From: Candidatus Latescibacterota bacterium
Lineage (GTDB): Bacteria; Latescibacterota; UBA2968; UBA8231
Length of the DNA: 64,000 nucleotides
Direction: 5' to 3'
Assembly (NCBI GenBank): GCA_020852055.1
Contig: JADZBP010000129.1
Span: 1 to 64,000 of the forward strand
Positions 32,855-41,156 of the stretch are shown here, piece after piece. Positions within the stretch are counted from its first letter, which is position 1. Each line of letters begins with the position of its first letter. Under the pieces are notes generated by a model. The model worked only from the letters and a program-made list of their open reading frames with translations. It searched no databases and had not been told where the DNA came from. A program made the translations under genes and the position numbers.

Positions 32855-33883
32855 TCAAATCACCCGCTCGGTGTGTTTCTCCACCGCCGCCCAGTCCAGC
32901 TCCACCCCCAGCCCCGGCCCGGTGGGCACCTCCACGTATCCGGCGGCGATGTGCAGCGGATTGCGGATGAAGGGCTCGCCGCCCAGCGACCCCAGCTTCC
33001 AACCCTCGAAGAAGCGGCAGTTGCGGATGGCTCCCAGCACGTGGGCGTGTACGAAACCGTGCATCACCCCCACCGAGGTCACCTCGCAGTTGAGGCCAAA
33101 GGCCTCGGCCAGGCGGGCGATCTTGAGCAGATCGGTGATGCCCCCGCGCCAGGGGATGCTGGCCCGCACGATGTCCACCGCCTGCTGGGCCACCAGCTGC
33201 GAGGTGGAGAAGGCCGACCCCGGCAGGTACTCGGCGGCGGCCACCGGCACCTCCAGCTCGGCGCTGAGTTTCTTCAGCCCCATCAGGTCGAAGTCCCGCA
33301 GGGGTTCCTCGAACCAGGTGTACTCGCATTCCTCCAGCACCCGCCCCACCTTGAGGGCGTCCCGGTAGAGATAGTTCTGCACGCAGTCGTGCATCAGGTG
33401 GAAGTCCGGCCCCACCGCCTGGCGGGTAGCCCGCGCCACCCTGGCCATCACCTCGGCGCCGTGGTAACAGTGGTCCTTGTACCCGAAAAACCCCTCCTCC
33501 CGCGCCTGGACCGCGTCGCGGACAAAGTCGTCCACCGCCGGCAGGTTGGGGCCGCTCTTGTACACCGGCAGCCGCTGTCGGAACCCGCCGATCAGGCGGA
33601 AGACCGGCAACTCCACCGCCTTGCCGGCCAGGTCCCACAGCGCCACATCCACATGCCCCCGCACCGCGTGCGGCAGATAGGCGAAGCGGTCGAGACGCAG
33701 CAGCTCCTGCCAGAGCCGCTCGTGGTCGTGCGCCTCCTGTCCGATGAGGGCCTGGCGGCAGGAGGCCTGGATCAGGTTGGCCGAATTGGCATCCACCCCC
33801 AGGCACCAGCCCTCCAGCCCCTGGTCGGTGATCAGGCGCAACAGCCCCATGGGTTGGTGGATCTTCAGCTCGGTGATCTTCAT
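32855..33883 (-). CDS. enolase-superfamily enzyme, KDH type, short N terminus
   Basis: 342 aa; the start at 33883 overlaps the stop of the phosphotriesterase-like gene as ATGA. The KDH motif is YKDHCYHG, metal ligands are the Asp of LMHDCVQNY, the Glu of TWFEEPLRDFD and the Glu of AAAEYLPGS. The capping domain is about 50 residues shorter than in its paralogue. Fold and neighbours suggest a dehydratase or lactonising step on a sugar acid. Confidence 0.83.
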   Translation of the reverse strand: MKITELKIHQPMGLLRLITDQGLEGWCLGVDANSANLIQASCRQALIGQEAHDHERLWQELLRLDRFAYLPHAVRGHVDVALWDLAGKAVELPVFRLIGGFRQRLPVYKSGPNLPAVDDFVRDAVQAREEGFFGYKDHCYHGAEVMARVARATRQAVGPDFHLMHDCVQNYLYRDALKVGRVLEECEYTWFEEPLRDFDLMGLKKLSAELEVPVAAAEYLPGSAFSTSQLVAQQAVDIVRASIPWRGGITDLLKIARLAEAFGLNCEVTSVGVMHGFVHAHVLGAIRNCRFFEGWKLGSLGGEPFIRNPLHIAAGYVEVPTGPGLGVELDWAAVEKHTERVI

Positions 33884-34842
33884 GGTTTCCCGCCTTGCGC
33901 TTGGGCACCGCGCCGTGCAAAGACCCGCGCCGGGTTGGCGACCAGGAGCTGCTGGAGCTGCTCCTCGCTCACGCCGCGCTGCCGCAGCAGCGGCACAAAG
34001 ACCTCCAGCACGTACCCGTACCCTTTGCCACCGGCGTATTTCAGGTGGCGCAGGGAACAGATGTCCGCCGAGAGCAGCACCTGGGCGCCGAACCCCTCCT
34101 TCACCAGGGCCGCCACATTGTCGGCCCGCACCCATTCGGGCTGGTAGTCGAGGTAGCCGATATTGTCCACCTCGATATAGACCCCCTTCTCGGCCAGGGG
34201 CAGCAGATGATGCACCCCGATGCGGTCCCCCAGGTGCCCGATGATCACCCGCCGCAGGTCCGCGCCGAACTCCTGCAGCATGGCGATCTGCTCCAGGGCC
34301 AGGGTGCCCCAGCGGGTGGTGTGGGTGGTGATGGCCACCCCGGTCTGCGCCTGGGCCAGGGCGGCGGCGCGGAAGACCCGCTCCTCCGCCGGTTTGACGA
34401 AATGCCGGCCCGTGCCGATCTCGCCGATGAACCCGGCGCGCACCCCGGTATCCCCCACGCCGACCTCGATCTCGCGGACCAGCAACTCGGCCAGTTCGCG
34501 GCTGGTGCGCTCGGCGACGATCTCGGGATAGCCGAACTCGCGGTACCAGCCGCAGCCCATCAGGATATTGATACCGGCGCGTTCGGCCAGGCGGACCAGC
34601 GCCTCCGGGTTGCGCCCGATCTCGTCGAGGGTCACGTCGCAGATGGTGCGCCCCCCGCGGCTGGTGAACTCCTGCACCTCGCCGGCGATGAGGTCCTCGT
34701 CGTCGATCACGTACTCGTAGCTGGGGTAGTGGTCCATGGCGTCGAGGAAGAGGTGCTCGTGGGTGTAGGTCAGCCCCATCTGCTCGGGACGGATCGCACC
34801 CAGCACGGTGATCACCTCCCGAGATTCCGGCTCACTGCTCAT
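33880..34842 (-). CDS. phosphotriesterase-family amidohydrolase (lactonase-like)
   Basis: 320 aa from the ATG at 34842 with GGGGAG upstream. Metal ligands in order: THEHLF (HxH), a Glu in GFIGEIGTG where phosphotriesterase has a carbamylated Lys, the His of TTHTTRWG, the His of IIGHLGDR and the Asp of LLSADICS. Replacement of the Lys by Glu is common in bacterial lactonases and phosphotriesterase homology proteins. It may open a sugar lactone ahead of the enolase-type dehydratases. First gene of the six-gene run. Confidence 0.85.
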   Translation of the reverse strand: MSSEPESREVITVLGAIRPEQMGLTYTHEHLFLDAMDHYPSYEYVIDDEDLIAGEVQEFTSRGGRTICDVTLDEIGRNPEALVRLAERAGINILMGCGWYREFGYPEIVAERTSRELAELLVREIEVGVGDTGVRAGFIGEIGTGRHFVKPAEERVFRAAALAQAQTGVAITTHTTRWGTLALEQIAMLQEFGADLRRVIIGHLGDRIGVHHLLPLAEKGVYIEVDNIGYLDYQPEWVRADNVAALVKEGFGAQVLLSADICSLRHLKYAGGKGYGYVLEVFVPLLRQRGVSEEQLQQLLVANPARVFARRGAQAQGGKP

Positions 34843-34977
34843 GGGTCTCTCCCCTTTTTCTGGCTTTGAGGAGGCCGCCCGCCACCCCTGCCCACCGCCT
34901 CCCAACGCCAAGGACGGCGATCACCAGGGGCGGGCCGCCACCGGTCTGGCTCCCAAAAAAGCACCTGCCCGGCCCGC

Positions 34978-35006
34978 GTGTCAAACGCGGCGCCGCTGCT
35001 TGACAC
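34978..35006. promoter_or_regulatory. divergent -35-like palindrome between two operons
   Basis: GTGTCAA (34978-34984) and TTGACAC (35000-35006) form a perfect 7-bp inverted repeat separated by 15 bases. Each half is a consensus -35 box, pointing outward toward the phosphotriesterase-like operon (minus) and the GHL10-like gene (plus). The plus-strand -10 is weak (TTTTGT 17 bases on, or TATGTT 21 bases on) and no -10 is convincing on the minus strand. Confidence 0.4.
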
Positions 35007-35065
35007 CGGTAGGGGATGGATGTTTTGTATGTTCGGCACCCACCATCCAGAGGGAGGTTCACACC

Positions 35066-36583
35066 TTGCCGGTGAAACTGTCCAGCACCCACCTCGCCGC
35101 CGTCAGTCGCCGCCGGCGCATCTACGTCAACAACGACGTGGGCTACGGCCCACCCATGGGCCCGGAAGCGAGTGCCATCGAGCCCGCAGACTGGGTGTCG
35201 GCGCGCTTCAGCGCCTTCGCGCAGCCAGGGTCCCAGGTCGATGCCGTCGGGTGGTGCCTGGACGAGGGCAATATCGCCGCCTATGCCAGCGCGGTGCTGC
35301 CCGAACTGGCCTACCCGACCCTGCTTCGCTGGCGCCAGGCCGGCACCGACCTGGCCGAGGTGATCGTCGCGGAGAGCCACCGCCGCGGCCTCGAGGCCTT
35401 CTGGGAATATCGCCTGAACGGGGCCGACCGGGAAATCGATGTCTCCACCCCGGCGCGGCACCCGTTGAAGGACGAACATCCCGAATGGCTGCTTCCCGGC
35501 AGCTGGTGGAAACCGGGGTTGTGGAACTTTGCCGTGCCGGAGGTGCGGCAATACAAGCTGGCCATCCTGAGGGAGGTGGCCGAGCGGTACGACCTGGATG
35601 GCCTCAACCTGGACTTTGGCCGCCACCCGCCCTATCTACCCGCCGGGCACCAGTGGGAACACCGCGAGGCGCTGACCGACTTCGTCTGGCAGGTGCGGCA
35701 GATGCTCCAGGGGGTGGCCGAAACCCGCAGGCGGCCCTTCCTGCTCGCCGTGCGGGTGGCCGATACCGTGCCCGGTTGCCATTTCGACGGCATGGACATC
35801 GAGACCTGGGTGCAGCGGAACCTGATCGACCTGATCGTCATCGGCACCCGTTCCATCCAGGTCGATCTGGCCGGCTTCCGGCAGCTCGCGGCCGGCAGCC
35901 ACGTCAAACTCTATCCCTGCATCGACCAGCACCACTCCCCCGACGGGTACCACGCCGTCGCGGACCCCCGCTTTCTGCGCGGGGTGGCGGCCAACTGGTG
36001 GCACCAGGGGGCGGATGGCATCGCCGCCTTCAACTTCTGGAACGAACTGCCCGAGTTCCTGCCAGTGGGCGGCACACCGGGCCCGATGTGGGAAGGCCAG
36101 TCGGTCCACGCCCTGGCGTATACAGAGATGGGCGATCCCACCCGGCTGGCGGGCCTCGACAAACACTTCGTGGTGGCGCGCCGGTACGGCGGCGGCTTCT
36201 ACAACCGACTGGGTTATCGCTGGGACGACTACCTGAACCTGAACCATCAGGCCCCGCTGCCACTGGTGCTGGGCGCCGATCCCGCCTGGGTCGAGGTGTA
36301 CGTGGCCGACCCGGTGGAGGACCACGCCGCCCAGGTGGCAGGGCTGGAACTGCAATTGTTGCTCTCGGCCGCGATTGCCCCCGAACACCTGGAGGTCAAA
36401 TTCAACGGGGTCCGGCTCCAGCCCCCGGTGCAGACGGCGGCGTGGTTGAGTTATGGCCTCACCCCACGGCAACTAACCCCGGGGCGCAATCTGCTGGCGC
36501 TGAACTGGCTCGGTCCGGTCGGACCCGAGCCGGCCGTCTCGCTGGAAAAGGCCGAGGTACATGTGGCCTACCGCCGCGAGTAG
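35066..36583 (+). CDS. GHL10-like putative glycoside hydrolase
   Basis: 505 aa from TTG at 35066: AGGGAGG is 8 bases before it, whereas the next candidate, GTG at 35072, would be 14 away. No signal peptide. A TIM barrel is suggested by VDAVGWCLDEGN, LAEVIVAESHRRGLEAFWEYRLN, YDLDGLNLDFGRHPPY, FDGMDIETW and DGIAAFNFWNELPEF in order. The Asp in NLDFGR and the Glu in WNELPEF are candidate catalytic residues. A beta domain makes up the last about 120 residues. The family resembles GHL10-type hydrolases of unclear substrate. Stop overlaps the next gene by 23 bp. Confidence 0.6.
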   Translation: MPVKLSSTHLAAVSRRRRIYVNNDVGYGPPMGPEASAIEPADWVSARFSAFAQPGSQVDAVGWCLDEGNIAAYASAVLPELAYPTLLRWRQAGTDLAEVIVAESHRRGLEAFWEYRLNGADREIDVSTPARHPLKDEHPEWLLPGSWWKPGLWNFAVPEVRQYKLAILREVAERYDLDGLNLDFGRHPPYLPAGHQWEHREALTDFVWQVRQMLQGVAETRRRPFLLAVRVADTVPGCHFDGMDIETWVQRNLIDLIVIGTRSIQVDLAGFRQLAAGSHVKLYPCIDQHHSPDGYHAVADPRFLRGVAANWWHQGADGIAAFNFWNELPEFLPVGGTPGPMWEGQSVHALAYTEMGDPTRLAGLDKHFVVARRYGGGFYNRLGYRWDDYLNLNHQAPLPLVLGADPAWVEVYVADPVEDHAAQVAGLELQLLLSAAIAPEHLEVKFNGVRLQPPVQTAAWLSYGLTPRQLTPGRNLLALNWLGPVGPEPAVSLEKAEVHVAYRRE

Positions 36584-38249
36584 CAGGAACCATGACCGCT
36601 TCGATCGCGGCCCTGCCAACGCGGCTATCTTGATCCTCCTCCTCCTCTGCCTGTTGGCTGCCTGCAGCCCGACCCCTCCCTCCGGGCCGCCGGTGCAATT
36701 CACCGAGGTCACCGGCGAAGCCGGCATCGATTTTGTGCATTACAACGGCGCCCAGGGGGAGTACTACTACGTCGAGACCTTTGGTTCGGGGGCGGCCTTC
36801 TTCGACTACGACGGCGATGGCTGGCAGGACCTCTTCCTGGCCAACGGCTCTTTCCTCTCCGGCCAGCGGCCCGCCTCGCCGCCCACCAGCCACCTCTATC
36901 ACAACCAGCGGGACGGCACCTTTGGCGACGCGACCCGCGCCACCGCGATCGGCCACCAGGGCTACGCCATGGGCTGCGCTGCCGCCGACTACGACGAGGA
37001 CGGCGACCAAGATCTCTTTCTCTCCTGTTTCGGCCCCAATGCGATGTACCGCAACGACGGGGGGCGTTTCGCCGAGGTGGGCCGCCAGTTGGGGGTGGAC
37101 GATCCGCGCTGGGGGGTCAGCTCCGGTTTCCTCGACTACGACCTGGACGGCGACCTGGACCTCTTCGTGGTCAACTATGTGGACCCCTCCTTTGAACAGA
37201 ACCCGGTGTGTGTGCAACAGGGCATCCGCTCCTACTGCGAACCCACGGTCTACGAACCCACCCCCGACCTGCTCTACCGCAACGAGGGCGGCGGCCAGCG
37301 CTTCAGCGAGGTCAGCCAGCAGGCCGGCATCACCCTCAAAGGCCGGGGCCTGGGCGTGGTCTTCTTCGACTACGACCTGGACGGGGACACCGACATCTAC
37401 GTGACCAACGACGGCATGATGAATTTCCTCTACCAGAACCAGGGCGGCCACTTCAGCGAGAAGGGCCTGCAGGCCGGCGCCCGCTTCAACCGCGACGGCC
37501 AGGCCATGGCCGGCATGGGGGTGGACCTGGGCGACCTCGACAGCGACGGCAACCAGGATCTGGTGGTGGCCAACTTCTCCCGCGAGACCAACACCCTCTT
37601 CCACAACCTGGGCCAGGGCCGCTTCGAGGACCTGACCCCCCGCGCCGGCCTGGCCGAACCCTCGTACCTGCAACTGGGTTTCGGGGTCTGTTTCCTCGAC
37701 TATGACGGCGACATGGACCTGGACCTCTTCGTCGCCAACGGCCATGTGACCGATCGTATCGCCGACCTCGACCCTTCCCTCTCCTATGCCCAAACCAACC
37801 AGCTTTTTCGCCAGGAGGGGGACCTGCGTTTCACCGATATCTCCGCCGCGGCCGGAGCCAGCTTTGCGGTAAAAAACGTCGGCCGCGCCGCGGTGCAGGC
37901 CGACTACGACAACGACGGCGACCAGGACCTGCTGGTCACCACCGAAGGCGGCCCGGCCCGCCTGCTGCGCAATGAGGGGGGCAACCGCGCCCACTGGCTC
38001 TCGGTGGCGCTGGTGGGCAAGGCCCCGCGCGACGCCCTGGGGGCCCGGGTGACAGTGGAGGCTGGCGGGGTGCGCCAGGTGCGCGAGCGCCAGTCCGGCC
38101 GCAGCTACCTGGCCAGCCACGACCCGCGCCTGCACTTTGGCCTGGGGGAAAACACCCGCGCCCGGGTCGAGGTGCGCTGGCCCAGCGGCCAGGTGCAGCA
38201 GGTGGGCGAGGTGGCCGCTGACCAGTTCCTGACCCTGGAGGAGCCCTGA
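36561..38249 (+). CDS. CRTAC1-type FG-GAP/ASPIC-UnbV lipoprotein
   Basis: 562 aa; the ATG at 36561 overlaps the previous gene by 23 bp, with GAGG before it. The N terminus ends in a lipobox LLAAC (about residue 34), giving a lipid-anchored protein. Repeated calcium loops of the form FDYDGDGWQDLFLANG (at least six) build a beta-propeller of FG-GAP/VCBS repeats, and the end (GARVTVEAGG, RSYLASHDPRLHFGLG, VEVRWPSGQ) is the ASPIC/UnbV domain. Such proteins are surface-exposed and abundant in FCB bacteria; their ligands are mostly unknown. Followed 1 bp later by the methyltransferase. Confidence 0.88.
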   Translation: MWPTAASSRNHDRFDRGPANAAILILLLLCLLAACSPTPPSGPPVQFTEVTGEAGIDFVHYNGAQGEYYYVETFGSGAAFFDYDGDGWQDLFLANGSFLSGQRPASPPTSHLYHNQRDGTFGDATRATAIGHQGYAMGCAAADYDEDGDQDLFLSCFGPNAMYRNDGGRFAEVGRQLGVDDPRWGVSSGFLDYDLDGDLDLFVVNYVDPSFEQNPVCVQQGIRSYCEPTVYEPTPDLLYRNEGGGQRFSEVSQQAGITLKGRGLGVVFFDYDLDGDTDIYVTNDGMMNFLYQNQGGHFSEKGLQAGARFNRDGQAMAGMGVDLGDLDSDGNQDLVVANFSRETNTLFHNLGQGRFEDLTPRAGLAEPSYLQLGFGVCFLDYDGDMDLDLFVANGHVTDRIADLDPSLSYAQTNQLFRQEGDLRFTDISAAAGASFAVKNVGRAAVQADYDNDGDQDLLVTTEGGPARLLRNEGGNRAHWLSVALVGKAPRDALGARVTVEAGGVRQVRERQSGRSYLASHDPRLHFGLGENTRARVEVRWPSGQVQQVGEVAADQFLTLEEP

Positions 38250-38250
38250 A

Positions 38251-39018
38251 ATGGACGCACTGGAACGATACACCGCCAAGGGCCACTTCGAGGTGGAGGG
38301 CTGGCTGTGGCCGGGGGCCGTCCAACTGCTCACCGCCCTGGCCGGGCTGCAGCGCGAGTTCGGGGTGCGGGGCGGGATGGGCGAGATCGGCGTCCATCAC
38401 GGCCGGCTCTTTATCTTGTTACATCTGCTCAGCGCCGGGGACGAACGCAGCGCCGCCTGGGACCTTTTCGAGGACCAGGATCAGAACGTCGACGCTTCGG
38501 GCCGGGGGGACTACGCGCGGCTGCAAGCCAACCTGAAAACCCACGGCTGCGACCTGGGGCGCATCGAGCTGATCAAGGCCAACTCCACGGCGCTGGACAG
38601 CGGGCAGGTGCGGGCGGTGCTGGGGGGCGGGGCGCGGCTCTTTTCGGTGGACGGGGGCCACACCGCGCCGCTGACCTACGGGGACCTGCAGACCGCCAGC
38701 GGCACCCTCGCCGAGGGGGGCATCCTCATCCTCGACGACTTCTACAACGAGCAGTGGCCCGAGGTTGCCGAGGGGGCCCTGCGTTTCCTGCTCGACCACC
38801 CGGAGACCCTCTTCCCGGTGGCCATCGGCGGCAACAAGGTCTGCTTCACCCACAGCGCCACCTGGGCCACCCGGTACCAGGAGGCCCTGTCCCGCTCGGG
38901 ACCGGGGGCGCACAAAGGCGCCGAACTCACCGGCAACCCCGTGCTGGTCTTCCGTTTTCCCCAGCACCGCGGCGGCCTGGGCCGCCTGCTGCGCCGGCTC
39001 TACCGTTTGGGCCGCTAG
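38251..39018 (+). CDS. class I SAM-dependent methyltransferase (Methyltransf_24)
   Basis: 255 aa; the start is right after the previous stop with GGAGGAG before it. GMGEIGVHHGRLFILLHLL has the position of the SAM-binding loop, LFEDQDQNVDASGRGDY the acidic second strand, and LFSVDGGHTAPLTYGDL plus GGILILDDFYNEQWP the third and fourth motifs of the Methyltransf_24 group. Methylation target unknown. The C terminus is basic (GRLLRRLYRLGR). Its stop overlaps that of the converging glycosidase gene by 4 bp (39015-39018). Confidence 0.82.
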   Translation: MDALERYTAKGHFEVEGWLWPGAVQLLTALAGLQREFGVRGGMGEIGVHHGRLFILLHLLSAGDERSAAWDLFEDQDQNVDASGRGDYARLQANLKTHGCDLGRIELIKANSTALDSGQVRAVLGGGARLFSVDGGHTAPLTYGDLQTASGTLAEGGILILDDFYNEQWPEVAEGALRFLLDHPETLFPVAIGGNKVCFTHSATWATRYQEALSRSGPGAHKGAELTGNPVLVFRFPQHRGGLGRLLRRLYRLGR

Positions 39019-40493
39019 GGACCGGTATCCCGCAGGATACGCAGCACCAGGTCGTGCTCGAAGGCCGGCACGCCCAAACGGATCATGCTGCCGCCCCGCA
39101 GATAATGCCAGGGCGAATAGAGCCCGGTGGCCGGCGAGTAGCAGGCCGTCCGGTACCAGCCCATGGGCAGATCGAACATCAGCTTGCCCTCGATGGGTTT
39201 GCCCGCCCCGATCTCTTCCACCTCCCGCCCGTCCGCCAGGTAGATGCAGTAGTCATTGCCCGGCACCCCCAGCACCACCTCGACGGTGTGGGCCGGCTGC
39301 TGCTTGAGGAAGCCCTCCAGCGGCCGGGCCGCCACCAGATCGATGGAGTGGATGAACTCGGACAGGTGCCCGATCCAGGCGCGGATATGGCGCTGGGACT
39401 CGGGGGTGCCGGCCTCGCGGCCTGGCACCAGCGAGAAGTCGATATAGTCGTAGTGCGCCCCGCACATCAGCGCCATCCACGCCCGCTTGCGGTGGATGGT
39501 CCAGCCCACCGGGTCGCGGTACTGGCTGGCGGCGTTGTCCTCGTCGAGGTTGAGCGGCTTGGGCAGCGGATAGGCGGCCAGGCAATAGTCGCGCAGCTCG
39601 CGCAGCTTGAGTTGCTTGCCCATGAAAGCGCCCAGGTCGTAGGTCTGCCCGCGCACCGCGGTGCTGGGCAGGGGGTGGATATTGACCACCTCGAAGGGCG
39701 AGCCGGCGGCAAAGGTCTCGTCGGCGGGCTGGAAGAAGGGCGCCCAGGTGAAGGCCTGCTGGCCGGCGATCAGATGCCTGGTCCCCCGCTCCTCCTCCAC
39801 CTGCCGCACCACGGCGGCCAGGGCCGCCTGCCACTGATCCACCTCGGCCGGGTCGGGGTTGTCCGGGTTGTCGGTGGGGGCGTTGCCGCCCGGTTCGTTG
39901 CAGATCTCGTAGAGGATATGGTCGTAGTGGCAGGTCTCCTCGACGATCTTGCGCACGTGAGCGCACTGATAGCCGAAGAGCCGGACGTGGCGCTGCGACA
40001 TGTACTCTGGCCAGTGCATCTGATCCAGCCCGTTGACATTGTTCTGGGGATTGAGCGGGTTGAGGGCCCAGATGTGCTCCCCGTAGGTGTTGCTCAGCAA
40101 TACGACCTCGACGATGATCCCGTATTCGGAACTCAGCGAGAGGAAGCGGTGCAGGCGCTCGAAGAACTCGGGGTTCCACTGCTCCAAATCGTACTTGGGT
40201 TCCCCGTCCAGGGCCTTGCCCGGCCCGGTGCGCAGGAAGGGGGCCACGTAGTCGGGGGTTTCCGGCTTGCAGGAGGAATAGGGGTTGGTGGCCGACTGCA
40301 GCTCGCGGAAGAGCATGAAGAGCCGGCTGAGGGTCTGCCGGCGCAGCGCGGCGTCGGCCAGGTACGGCTCGAAGCGGAAGGCCCGGTTCATCACCGCGCC
40401 GTAATGCTCGGTGGCGCAGACCAGCACCCGCGGCTTGCCGCGAAACTCGAAGAGCCGGGGATTCTTGGGATGGATACGAAGGGGGGGGGCCAT
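39015..40493 (-). CDS. glycoside hydrolase-like TIM-barrel protein (cellulase-type)
   Basis: 492 aa without signal peptide. N-terminal TEHYGAVMN, then GIIVEVVLLSNTYG and ILYEICNEPGGNAP, where the Glu of NEP is the usual acid/base of clan A glycosidases; NLDEDNAA or DYIDFSL may supply the nucleophile. The C-terminal about 90 residues form a beta domain. The family resembles DUF4038-like or GH5-like proteins of polysaccharide users. Last gene of a minus-strand run with the redoxin (10-bp gap) and the PQQ-type dehydrogenase. Confidence 0.65.
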   Translation of the reverse strand: MAPPLRIHPKNPRLFEFRGKPRVLVCATEHYGAVMNRAFRFEPYLADAALRRQTLSRLFMLFRELQSATNPYSSCKPETPDYVAPFLRTGPGKALDGEPKYDLEQWNPEFFERLHRFLSLSSEYGIIVEVVLLSNTYGEHIWALNPLNPQNNVNGLDQMHWPEYMSQRHVRLFGYQCAHVRKIVEETCHYDHILYEICNEPGGNAPTDNPDNPDPAEVDQWQAALAAVVRQVEEERGTRHLIAGQQAFTWAPFFQPADETFAAGSPFEVVNIHPLPSTAVRGQTYDLGAFMGKQLKLRELRDYCLAAYPLPKPLNLDEDNAASQYRDPVGWTIHRKRAWMALMCGAHYDYIDFSLVPGREAGTPESQRHIRAWIGHLSEFIHSIDLVAARPLEGFLKQQPAHTVEVVLGVPGNDYCIYLADGREVEEIGAGKPIEGKLMFDLPMGWYRTACYSPATGLYSPWHYLRGGSMIRLGVPAFEHDLVLRILRDTGP

Positions 40494-40503
40494 GGGCTTC
40501 GCC

Positions 40504-41136
40504 TTATTTGCCCGCGTATTTCACCGAACAGCCGTAGGGCGGGGTACTGGGCGCGGGTACGGGCTGGCCGGCCAGCAGGGCGTCGAGGGCCTGCCGCACG
40601 TAGTTCTTCGCTTTGGGGATCTCGTCCGGGTCGGCGCTGGGGATATCGTCGATGCCCCCGGCATAGACCAGCACCCCGCCGGGGTCGATCACGTACATAT
40701 GCGGCGTGGTTTTGGCCCCGTAGGCCCGGCCCACCCGGCCCTCGGGATCGGTCAGGTAGTGGGTGGCCCTGGACCGGTGCTCGGCGATCTGTTTTTTCAG
40801 CTCCTCCCCCTCGAAATGGCCTTGCTTGCCCGGCGCCGAGGAACAGACCGAGAGCCAGACCACCCCTTTGCCGGTGTACTCGGCCTGCAGGCCCTGCATA
40901 TTGCCGGCCCCGTAGTGTTTTTTGACAAAGGGGCAACCGAAGTTGACCCATTCGAGGACCACAAATTTCCCCTTGAACTCGGTCAGAGTGCGTTCCTTGC
41001 CCTCGGCGTCCTTGAGGCTGAACTCCGGCGCCGTTTTGCCCACCACCGCCTGCGGCACCGCCGCATCCTCGGCGGCACAACTGGCCACCAGGGTCAGGGA
41101 AAAGGCCAGGATCGACAACAGGTGGGGCCGTTTCAT
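40504..41136 (-). CDS. thioredoxin-fold redoxin lipoprotein
   Basis: 210 aa with AGGAGG before the ATG. The signal peptide ends in a lipobox VASC (about residue 20). The AhpC/TSA-type domain runs from VGKTAPEFSLKDAEGKERTL to about residue 190, with EWVNFGCPFVKKHY giving one Cys where thioredoxins have CxxC. Such proteins act as periplasmic peroxidases or thiol reductases. 20 bp after the PQQ-type dehydrogenase, so it may keep the cytochrome part of that protein, or its surroundings, reduced. Confidence 0.85.
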   Translation of the reverse strand: MKRPHLLSILAFSLTLVASCAAEDAAVPQAVVGKTAPEFSLKDAEGKERTLTEFKGKFVVLEWVNFGCPFVKKHYGAGNMQGLQAEYTGKGVVWLSVCSSAPGKQGHFEGEELKKQIAEHRSRATHYLTDPEGRVGRAYGAKTTPHMYVIDPGGVLVYAGGIDDIPSADPDEIPKAKNYVRQALDALLAGQPVPAPSTPPYGCSVKYAGK

Positions 41137-41156
41137 CTCTTCCTCCTGAGCAGGGG

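Noticed and set aside
38251-39018. Methyltransferase as part of a restriction-modification system
   Set aside because: Its motifs are of Methyltransf_24 small-molecule or sugar type, with no DNA-methylase catalytic motif and no endonuclease next to it.
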